Shown here: positions 36,058 through 41,624 of the stretch, in pieces
How the letters are laid out: each line of letters opens with the position of its first letter
How positions within the stretch are numbered: the stretch's first letter is position 1
Assembly (NCBI RefSeq): GCF_022655595.1
Contig: NZ_CP093379.1
Span: 2,352,501-2,416,500 of the forward strand
Origin: Ignatzschineria rhizosphaerae
GTDB taxonomy: Bacteria > Pseudomonadota > Gammaproteobacteria > Cardiobacteriales > Wohlfahrtiimonadaceae
Length of the DNA stretch: 64,000 bases
Reading direction: 5' to 3'
Made by a program: the position numbers and the translations under genes
Notes under the pieces: model-generated
What the model was told of the DNA's origin: nothing
The model's database searches: none
The model's input: the letters and a program-made list of their open reading frames with translations, nothing else

Positions 36058-36356
36058 TCCTTTCTCCTTCTTTCTGCTTCAGTCAGCAAATCAACGCCTT
36101 TAGTAATGTGAGTAAGCCCAACGTTGATAGCCTTAACATCCCCAGCAACATCAACAAGCCTTTCACTCAAGTTATAAAACTCTTTAGCGCTTGGTAGGCT
36201 ATCCACTTTATTTTCAAGCGTTGTAATACGGTTCTTTTCGGTATCGAGATCTACTTTACTAGCAAATGTAGAGCGTAAAATCGCAGCGATCCCTGGCAGT
36301 AAAATTGCCGTCATAATTAACGACCCCCATCTTTCAATAAACTCCAATAACGTCAT
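36054..36356 (-). CDS. Mu gp25-like membrane protein (DUF2730)
   Basis: A 100-residue protein with one N-terminal membrane segment ('WGSLIMTAILLPGIAAIL') followed by a coiled coil (residues ~35-95). This matches DUF2730. The start at 36356 follows GGGAGAGACATTT; the longer frame would begin inside the TraR-like gene. Function is unknown; it may take part in lysis or superinfection control. Confidence 0.78.
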   Translation of the reverse strand: MTLLEFIERWGSLIMTAILLPGIAAILRSTFASKVDLDTEKNRITTLENKVDSLPSAKEFYNLSERLVDVAGDVKAINVGLTHITKGVDLLTEAERRRKE

Positions 36357-36586
36357 AAATGTCTCTCCCATATCTCTTGACACTCAATGCACAAAACAGC
36401 ATCAGGAAGCGCCTTTAAACGCTGAGGTGGGATTTCCTCTTCACAATCAGCACAAAGCTGAATATCAACGCCATTTTCGCTCACAATGAGTGGACTTAAT
36501 CCCGGCTTCTTTGCTCTTGCGTTCTTTAATGCAAGCTCTGTTTGCCAACTTGCTAGATCGTTGGCTCTATCGATAATGTCACTCAT
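36353..36586 (-). CDS. TraR/DksA-type zinc-finger protein
   Basis: A 77-residue protein with a C4 zinc finger: C-A-D-C near residue 45 and C-I-E-C near residue 66, separated by 'EEEIPPQRLKALPDAVL'. This is the TraR/DksA family, whose members bind in the RNA polymerase secondary channel and alter promoter choice without ppGpp. Mu-like phages often carry one in this place. It overlaps the spanin and DUF2730 genes. Confidence 0.87.
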   Translation of the reverse strand: MSDIIDRANDLASWQTELALKNARAKKPGLSPLIVSENGVDIQLCADCEEEIPPQRLKALPDAVLCIECQEIWERHL

Positions 36587-36821
36587 TGCAAACTATCTTC
36601 CTTACTTTCCATTGTTCCAATACTTCCTCTTGCGTTCGTCTTGTATCCTTCGCACTCGCCGTCACTGTGGGAATCAGCAAGCACCCAAGGTCAATCTGGT
36701 CGTAACGCACGGATGTCGTGCAGCTCGCCAATAAGCTCACTAGCAGTAAGCTGACTAATATCACGCTTAAACTCAATCTGAGATTGAAGCGTGAGAATGA
36801 TTTTCTGATTAAGCTCAACAC
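36579..36821 (-). CDS. Outer-membrane spanin lipoprotein (Rz1-like)
   Basis: An 80-residue protein with a signal sequence ending in the lipobox LLASC (residues ~30-34), so the mature lipoprotein of about 47 residues would start at Cys. It lies in a different frame and partly inside the i-spanin gene (overlap 36691-36821), the classic Rz/Rz1 arrangement. Together they would fuse inner and outer membranes at the last step of lysis. A lack of Pro-rich sequence is unusual compared with lambda Rz1. Confidence 0.75.
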   Translation of the reverse strand: MLSLIRKSFSRFNLRLSLSVILVSLLLVSLLASCTTSVRYDQIDLGCLLIPTVTASAKDTRRTQEEVLEQWKVRKIVCNE

Positions 36822-36948
36822 TCTGTTCTAGCTCCCTTTCAAGTTCCTTGTTTTCACTCTTAAGGGAGCGATTGGAACGCTTTAAAAATGTAATAACGCC
36901 GCATAAAACAGCGATTATTGCGCTAACGATTAACATCTGACTCATCAC
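36691..36948 (-). CDS. Inner-membrane spanin (Rz-like)
   Basis: An 85-residue type II membrane protein: an N-terminal transmembrane segment ('LIVSAIIAVLCGVITFL') and a charged periplasmic coiled coil (residues ~25-75). This is the form of i-spanins. The Rz1-like lipoprotein gene overlaps its 3' part. It overlaps the holin candidate upstream by 26 bases. Confidence 0.75.
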   Translation of the reverse strand: MMSQMLIVSAIIAVLCGVITFLKRSNRSLKSENKELERELEQSVELNQKIILTLQSQIEFKRDISQLTASELIGELHDIRALRPD

Positions 36949-37204
36949 CAGCCTCGCTTATTTGTGCATTTCTCTGGGCTTTTTGCTTTAGATCAACAAC
37001 GCCTTTCGTCACTGTTAATCCGCTTCCTGCGCCGATCATGACGTAAAAAAAAGTCACGGCATCAGCTGAGCCCTTGAAAGCCACAAAAAATGTGACAATC
37101 CAGCCAAAAATGAAAGTGAGTATCGTAATCGACTTCGTATTATCAAGCCGTCCGCCACGGTCGCTAAAGCATGCAAAGAGCTGTGTTTTTATTGCTTGCC
37201 TCAT
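36923..37204 (-). CDS. Holin candidate
   Basis: A 93-residue protein with two hydrophobic segments ('ITILTFIFGWIVTFFVAF' and 'AVTFFYVMIGAGSGLTV') joined by a short polar loop and followed by a basic/polar tail, as in class II-type holins. It lies between the amidase and the spanins. It may form the pore that releases the amidase, which has no signal peptide. I see no closer family match. Confidence 0.65.
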   Translation of the reverse strand: MRQAIKTQLFACFSDRGGRLDNTKSITILTFIFGWIVTFFVAFKGSADAVTFFYVMIGAGSGLTVTKGVVDLKQKAQRNAQISEAGDESDVNR

Positions 37205-37746
37205 ACTACTTCTCCCGTTTCACCACCACGCAACCACTCACGCAAACGATCCCAAAATGATTTTTTGCGCTCTTTTGCTGGCTCTGGCAGAACGAGGTTA
37301 TCAGGCACAAGATCGGCATATTCAGTAGTAGCATCAAAGCTTGGACAGGCTTTATTAGCAAACTCACGGTGGCCATGAATCGTTGCGTTTGGATACTTCG
37401 CTTTCAGTTCTTTTAAGATTTTAATAAGCGCCTTTTTTTGCGCAGGCGTACGTGTATCTTTTGGATTCATCTGCGCATCAACACCGCCGATATAGCAAAC
37501 ACCGATACTGTATTTATTGTGACTCTTCACGTGTGCGCCAACTTCAGCCTCAGCACGCCCTTTGTGAATTGAACCATCAAGATGAATCACATAGTGATAG
37601 CCAATATCACGATAGCCCTCCGCTTTATGCCAACGGCGGACATCATCAATCGTATTATTGCGATTCTCTGGAGTTGCAGAGCAGTGAACGATGAGCTTAT
37701 CGATTTTTCGTGCTGTTTGTGTTGCTTGTAACTTTGTTTGTGACAT
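37201..37746 (-). CDS. Endolysin, N-acetylmuramoyl-L-alanine amidase
   Basis: A 181-residue T7-lysozyme-like amidase that cleaves the bond between MurNAc and L-Ala. Zinc ligands are seen in 'LIVHCSATP' and 'IHGHREFANKACPSFD', and 'YRDIGYHYVI' holds the conserved Tyr. No export signal is present, so it depends on a holin. It is the first gene of the first late operon, behind the promoter element at 37806-37822. Its ATG follows a hairpin and six Us with no Shine-Dalgarno, as in the other two late operons. Confidence 0.92.
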   Translation of the reverse strand: MSQTKLQATQTARKIDKLIVHCSATPENRNNTIDDVRRWHKAEGYRDIGYHYVIHLDGSIHKGRAEAEVGAHVKSHNKYSIGVCYIGGVDAQMNPKDTRTPAQKKALIKILKELKAKYPNATIHGHREFANKACPSFDATTEYADLVPDNLVLPEPAKERKKSFWDRLREWLRGGETGEVV

Positions 37747-37753
37747 TAAAAAA

Positions 37754-37775
37754 CCCTCATAACAGTGTATGAGGG
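37754..37775 (-). promoter_or_regulatory. Leader hairpin with U-tract abutting the amidase gene start
   Basis: CCCTCATA-(N6)-TATGAGGG is a perfect 8-bp stem, extended by two A-T pairs, and on the minus strand it is followed by TTTTTTA and the ATG at 37746. It is terminator-like but lies between promoter and gene. Confidence 0.7.
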
Positions 37776-37805
37776 TTAGTATCGGGAAGATTGATGCTTG
37801 AGGTG

Positions 37806-37822
37806 GATTATAACGTTTTAAA
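37806..37822 (-). promoter_or_regulatory. Late promoter copy 1 (Mu Plys position)
   Basis: Minus strand TTTAAAACGTTATAATC with TATAAT at 37807-37812. It overlaps the end of the Mor/C-like gene and would drive amidase through the gpG-like gene. GGTGG follows on the + side in this and the protease copy. Confidence 0.8.
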
Positions 37823-38138
37823 CAAACTCTAGAGTCTGCTGCTGTTTAGCTCTGCGAATTTTTCTTTGCTCATCAATTATCTGGTAGATGCGTGGCTCAG
37901 ATAAACCATATCTAACGCATAACTCTTTGTGATTACTACCAGTAAACTCACTATAAATTTGCTGATCACGCACAAAAGACTTAAAAGAGACCGCTTTTGG
38001 CAGATAAAGTATCTGACCACCGAATGTCTCAATGAGAAGCAAAACGAGCTCCTCACCACTTAATTTTTGTTCTTGTTGAGCATTATTAACCAGAGCAATC
38101 ATTTGCTCACAAAGCTCAGGCCATTTGTTGTTTTCCAT
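37818..38138 (-). CDS. Mor/C-type middle/late transcription activator
   Basis: A 106-residue protein of the Mor family. The centre 'LLLIETFGGQILYLPKA' gives the dimerisation strand, and the C-terminal 'FTGSNHKELCVRYGLSEPRIYQII' is the helix-turn-helix of Mor and C. In Mu, Mor activates the middle promoter and C the late promoters. Only one such gene is seen here, so it may do both jobs. The gene ends on top of the first late promoter element. Confidence 0.92.
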   Translation of the reverse strand: MENNKWPELCEQMIALVNNAQQEQKLSGEELVLLLIETFGGQILYLPKAVSFKSFVRDQQIYSEFTGSNHKELCVRYGLSEPRIYQIIDEQRKIRRAKQQQTLEFV

Positions 38139-38168
38139 AGCATCATCTCAGTCCAATAATATAAACAA

Positions 38169-38186
38169 GGTTTGAAATATTAAACC
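38169..38186. promoter_or_regulatory. GGTTT-N8-AAACC dyad upstream of the activator gene
   Basis: GGTTTGAAATATTAAACC is an 18-bp dyad 31 bp before the mor-like ATG. A close relative (GGTTT-N8-AAACT, 39379-39396) fills the early promoter spacer. It could be a repressor or Ner-type site. Confidence 0.5.
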
Positions 38187-38211
38187 ATCATTCTAATGCT
38201 ATTGCTATTCT

Positions 38212-38670
38212 TTACTTTTCTACAACCTTACATTGCACAACATCAACTAGTCTTTTTGATGACATACCATCATATTCTGAAACTAAAAATTGATGCAAGA
38301 CCATCTCATAATGATCATTGAAATAAGTCTTAGAGTGCATTTCAGCTTCTGAAGAGATTTTCTCTTTCATGTTGTAATAATCATCTTTAACACTCAATGA
38401 CTCATCAAAGAAACTCTTCGCTAGCACATCACATGCCTCATAAACAAAGGCACCACGCCCCATACCAAGATATGAATCGTCTTTAAATTCAATAAACCCT
38501 TTATTAGATTGAGCGGCACAATAGTTAATATCTCTATTTCCTAGACAGGTATAACAACCCCCAGAACTACAAGTGAAATTATTTTTCTCGGCGAGTAATT
38601 TAACGTCTTCAGCTGTTGTAGCAGAAGCAAGTGACATCAATAAAGAGGAAATTAATAATAGTTTTTTCAT
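38212..38670 (-). CDS. Exported cysteine-rich protein of unknown function (moron candidate)
   Basis: A 152-residue protein with a clear signal peptide (MKKLLLISSLLMSLASATTA, cleavage near residue 20) and six Cys in the mature part, clustered early as 'CSSGGCYTCLG' and 'YCAA'. AAGGCT precedes the ATG. It lies between repressor and activator genes, in the same direction as the repressor, where lysogenic-conversion genes often sit. I recognise no family. A disulfide-bonded periplasmic protein is inferred. Confidence 0.65.
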   Translation of the reverse strand: MKKLLLISSLLMSLASATTAEDVKLLAEKNNFTCSSGGCYTCLGNRDINYCAAQSNKGFIEFKDDSYLGMGRGAFVYEACDVLAKSFFDESLSVKDDYYNMKEKISSEAEMHSKTYFNDHYEMVLHQFLVSEYDGMSSKRLVDVVQCKVVEK

Positions 38671-38678
38671 AATAGCCT

Positions 38679-39341
38679 TTAGTTTAAATATTCCCTTGCG
38701 CCCTCTACGATCTCACCAACTATATGAAAACCGTGAGATTCTGCATCAGATGGGGATATTACAATATTTTCATAAAATGGATTTCTACACTTTAAAACGA
38801 TTGAGCGATCCAGCCTAACCTCTATAAATTTCGCTAATAACTCCTGACCGATTCTAACGACAAAGATACATCCTGTTTTAGGTTGGTTGTTTGCCATGTT
38901 AATTAAAACATAATCACCATGAAGCAAATCAGGAACCATTGATTCACCCATAATCTTAGTCACGGCTAATTTACTTGCATAGTATCCTCTCTCCCTGAGC
39001 CAAGCTTCTCTAAAAGCATGATAATACAGAGGCTCTGAATCAAATGCATCAACCCCAGTTCCTGCACATACTTCTGTTGAATATACGGGTATATATGCAT
39101 AAGGCTCTGGTGGTGTTGCCGCAGTAACTAGAGCCCCTTCGCCTGAGAACAGATAATCAATATTAAAACCAAGTTTTTTCAGTTCAACTAAATGTAGCAA
39201 GGTTGGATAAGTTGAACCTTGCTCCCAATTTATAATTGTTGACTTCCCAATCCCTAATTTTTCTATCAAAACTGCTTGAGTCAAGCCCAACTCAAGCCTT
39301 TGTTCTCTAAGCCTTTCCCCGTAAATATTATCACCACTCAA
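38679..39341 (-). CDS. LexA-like (S24) prophage repressor
   Basis: A 220-residue repressor with an N-terminal Cro/C1 helix-turn-helix ('QRLELGLTQAVLIEKLGIGKS' in parts, residues ~13-35). The linker has an Ala-Gly cleavage site candidate in 'EVCAGTGVD'. The S24 peptidase domain has the Ser in 'MGESMVPDLLHGDYV' and the Lys in 'ELLAKFIE'. RecA-stimulated self-cleavage is therefore likely, so the prophage should be SOS-inducible, unlike Mu whose c repressor lacks this domain. It is divergent from the Ner-like gene. Confidence 0.9.
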   Translation of the reverse strand: MSGDNIYGERLREQRLELGLTQAVLIEKLGIGKSTIINWEQGSTYPTLLHLVELKKLGFNIDYLFSGEGALVTAATPPEPYAYIPVYSTEVCAGTGVDAFDSEPLYYHAFREAWLRERGYYASKLAVTKIMGESMVPDLLHGDYVLINMANNQPKTGCIFVVRIGQELLAKFIEVRLDRSIVLKCRNPFYENIVISPSDAESHGFHIVGEIVEGAREYLN

Positions 39342-39485
39342 ACTTCACCTCCAAAATATCAAACCACAAAACTTGACAGGTTTATTTTATTAAACTAATA
39401 TCCAATTAAGTAAACCAACTTAACTAAGTCAATTTAATTAAACCAACTAATTTCAACCAACTAATTACAACATAGGTGAAATATA
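39342..39485. promoter_or_regulatory. Divergent repressor/early promoter region with operator repeats
   Basis: The early promoter (+) has TTGACA (39373-39378), 17 bp, and TAATAT (39396-39401). The repressor promoter candidate (-) has TTGACT (39427-39432), 17 bp, and TTAATT (39404-39409). AACCAACT is repeated at 39413, 39441 and 39455 (28 and 14 bp apart), and a GGTTT-N8-AAACT dyad lies in the early spacer. Confidence 0.8.
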
Positions 39486-39767
39486 ATGGAAAAAGAATTA
39501 ATTTTCAATCTCCTAAAGGAAAGAGGGCTGAACGCATCTATGATTGCGAGATCTTTAAACGTCACGCCACAAGCCGTACACAGAGTCATTAGTGAGGGCC
39601 GAGGGAGTATAAGAATCGTTAAAGCTATCGCTAAAGTTTGCGACAAAGATCATAAAACACTCTTTCCTTATTACTTACGAGAAAAGACCTCCAAAGAAAA
39701 AACAGAAAAGCAAGTCTTACAAAAAGAACTAGATGCCAAACTCGCTCCATTTGCACAGGAGGCTTAA
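39486..39767 (+). CDS. Ner-like early regulator
   Basis: A 93-residue DNA-binding protein: 'LLKERGLNASMIARSLNVTP' and 'VHRVISEGRGSIRIVKAIAKV' form the lambda-repressor-like fold of Ner/Nlp proteins. It is the first gene of the early operon, after AGGTGAAATATA. In Mu, Ner shuts down both the repressor and the early promoter. The C-terminal 30 residues are charged and helical. Its stop overlaps the next start by one base. Confidence 0.82.
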   Translation: MEKELIFNLLKERGLNASMIARSLNVTPQAVHRVISEGRGSIRIVKAIAKVCDKDHKTLFPYYLREKTSKEKTEKQVLQKELDAKLAPFAQEA

Positions 39768-40045
39768 TGAAAGAAGTCTCACAATCACAGCTACGACCAC
39801 TTTTGATCATCAAAGCAATGAAAGGACGGAGCTTTACAGGAATAAGCAACGTTGAGATCGCAAGCAAGATTGGCTCAACACCAAGCAGTGTTAGCAGAGC
39901 GATAAACGTCCTGATACATGCAGGATTCGTTGAACAACTCGACAACGGCTTATATGCACTTAGTACCGAAGCACTGAATATCGCAACGAGTCACGCACGA
40001 GAAGTCCAAGCGATCAATGCGAAGCTGGCTGAAATCAATAATTAG
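39767..40045 (+). CDS. Winged-helix regulator of the early operon
   Basis: A 92-residue protein with a single winged helix-turn-helix ('SNVEIASKIGSTPSSVSRAINVLIHAGFVEQL'). It resembles the N-terminal domain of IclR/MarR-type regulators but without any effector domain. Comparable small regulators follow ner in BcepMu-like phages, to my memory. Its target is unknown. It overlaps the Ner-like gene by one base. Confidence 0.75.
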   Translation: MKEVSQSQLRPLLIIKAMKGRSFTGISNVEIASKIGSTPSSVSRAINVLIHAGFVEQLDNGLYALSTEALNIATSHAREVQAINAKLAEINN

Positions 40046-40055
40046 GAGAATAGAT

Positions 40056-40493
40056 ATGACTACAAGAAAACTTACTAAAGAACAAGAAAAACGAGCTCAG
40101 CGTATCCACCAAGCTAGTAAGCGCATAAATGGGAAGTTTATTTTGAGTCTTGATCAAGCGAGGGAGTTAGTGTCCCGTAACGTTGTAGATTTTCCTCAAA
40201 ATCTTCCACTGTTTGGAGAGCATCGACATAAAGCCTCTCATTCCTCCACTCCCGAAGTGTTTGCACCATTTCCTGAAGGTACTCACGAGCATAAGGATTT
40301 ATTGGATGATCCCAATCTGCTTTCAAAAGTTGAGTTTCTACTTGAGACAAGTCAACACCTAGCTTCTCTTCTACGTGAGAAGCTAAATGAAGCCAAGCAT
40401 AAAACAATGCATTCGTATGACCCAATAGCTTCAAAAGATCCTCGTCTTTACTGTAAACATCATCATCTCTCACGGAAAAATCCTCTTAAATAA
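40056..40493 (+). CDS. Hypothetical early protein (overlaps an opposite-strand ORF)
   Basis: A 145-residue frame on the operon strand, starting after AGGAGAATAGAT. The first 50 residues ('KLTKEQEKRAQRIHQASKRI') look like a real charged helical protein. The rest is rich in His, Ser and Pro and could be the shadow of the minus-strand frame at 40138-40473. Spacing to both neighbours (10 and 37 bp) favours a coding role on this strand. No family is recognised. Confidence 0.5.
   Translation: MTTRKLTKEQEKRAQRIHQASKRINGKFILSLDQARELVSRNVVDFPQNLPLFGEHRHKASHSSTPEVFAPFPEGTHEHKDLLDDPNLLSKVEFLLETSQHLASLLREKLNEAKHKTMHSYDPIASKDPRLYCKHHHLSRKNPLK
40138..40473 (-). CDS. Alternative antisense ORF, hypothetical
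   Basis: A 111-residue minus-strand frame from a GTG preceded by AGAGGA. Its composition is protein-like ('NALFYAWLHLASHVEEKLG', 'YLQEMVQTLREWRNERLY'), helical with well-placed Trp and Leu. It runs against the early operon and overlaps the + frame almost completely. Either it or the + frame is the real gene, or both are used. I cannot decide by reading. Confidence 0.4.
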   Translation of the reverse strand: MRDDDVYSKDEDLLKLLGHTNALFYAWLHLASHVEEKLGVDLSQVETQLLKADWDHPINPYAREYLQEMVQTLREWRNERLYVDALQTVEDFEENLQRYGTLTPSLDQDSK

Positions 40494-40530
40494 ATTAGTC
40501 GAATTTCAATTATTACAAACGGAGTAAAAA

Positions 40531-41406
40531 ATGTCAGATATTAGAGAAGATCAAGTGGATTTAATCACAGGTAAAACTCAAGCTGAAATGCGTGAGGAGC
40601 GTACTCATGAGTTGAGTGAAATTCAAAAGACGTATGGCGACAACCTTCCATATGATCGTAAGCGTGTAGTGAATGAAGCAAAATTCTTTATCAACCAAAC
40701 AGCTCAATCAATGCTAGAAGTCGGTAAAAGACTCATTCTTATAAAAGAGCATGAAACTGTTGAATCGTTCATTGAAATCGTTGAGATGGATTTTAAGATA
40801 GGAAAAAGCACTGCATATAACCTCATGCAAGCTGCCGCTAAGTTTTTAACCATAGACAGTAAATCTTTCCAAGCGCTTGGAAATTTAGGATTAACAAAAT
40901 TACTAGATCTCGCCAACCAAGAAGATGAGGTATTAGAGGCTCTTGCTGACGGCGGAACTGTCGCAGGTTTAACGCTTGATGAGATGGATAAAATGACCAC
41001 TAGAGAGCTTAAAAGAGCGCTCAAGGAAGCAAAAGCTGACCAAGATGCAGTGCGTAAGGTGTCAGCTGATAAAGATAAAAAGATCAACGAGCTTTCAGAA
41101 AAGCTTGAGAAATCAGAAGCTAAATCAAAGAAAGAGATCGAAAAACTCAAACTTGATGAGAGTGAAACTGATCGTCTAATGAAGTCTTACAAGTTAACAC
41201 TCGCAGAGGTTACTGGCGATATTCTTGCATCTAACTCCAAACTTCAACAATTGTTCGCCAAGGCAACAGCTGATGCATTACCCAAATCATTCTTTCAAGA
41301 CTTTGCTAGAGAACTTCTCTCTGTACGTCAAAACCTTGAATTAGTTGCAGAACAACTCCCAAGTGATGATGGCATTGTTGACTCAACTTGGATGGATGAA
41401 GCATGA
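40531..41406 (+). CDS. DUF3102 protein
   Basis: A 291-residue protein. Residues ~45-110 ('AKFFINQTAQSMLEVGKRLI', 'MDFKIGKSTAYNLMQAAAKF') are the DUF3102 pattern seen in transposable phages and plasmids, with a possible DNA-binding helix-turn-helix. Residues ~150-215 form a strongly charged coiled coil. Its role is not known; the position just before the transposase suggests help in replication or regulation. It overlaps the next gene by four bases. Confidence 0.82.
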   Translation: MSDIREDQVDLITGKTQAEMREERTHELSEIQKTYGDNLPYDRKRVVNEAKFFINQTAQSMLEVGKRLILIKEHETVESFIEIVEMDFKIGKSTAYNLMQAAAKFLTIDSKSFQALGNLGLTKLLDLANQEDEVLEALADGGTVAGLTLDEMDKMTTRELKRALKEAKADQDAVRKVSADKDKKINELSEKLEKSEAKSKKEIEKLKLDESETDRLMKSYKLTLAEVTGDILASNSKLQQLFAKATADALPKSFFQDFARELLSVRQNLELVAEQLPSDDGIVDSTWMDEA

Positions 41407-41624
41407 AGACGTTAACGCCTGATGATGCAGACTTTGCTGTAACACTTAGGCAAGTTTGCGAGATTATGCCGAAGATTAGATTTATCGCTCGTGGAGTTCA
41501 TACCATCCAGCAGTCACCAAGAGGTATTCGTTTTTTGGATGCGAATGGAGAGCAACTCGCAGCACTAACGGCAAAGACAATTAAAGAAGAACAGGAGGCA
41601 CTAAATGCTACCTTCCGAAATTGA
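41403..41624 (+). CDS. Small hypothetical early protein
   Basis: A 73-residue protein coupled by overlap to the DUF3102 gene (ATGA) and to the transposase gene (20 bases). It contains 'DADFAVTLRQVCEIMPKIRF' and 'SPRGIRFLDANGEQLAAL'. No family is recognised. Its tight coupling to transposase suggests a function in transposition or its control. Confidence 0.7.
   Translation: MKTLTPDDADFAVTLRQVCEIMPKIRFIARGVHTIQQSPRGIRFLDANGEQLAALTAKTIKEEQEALNATFRN

Noticed and set aside
40704..41150. 148-codon - frame opposite the DUF3102 gene
   Set aside because: Ser/Leu-rich mirror of a coiled coil; not protein-like.
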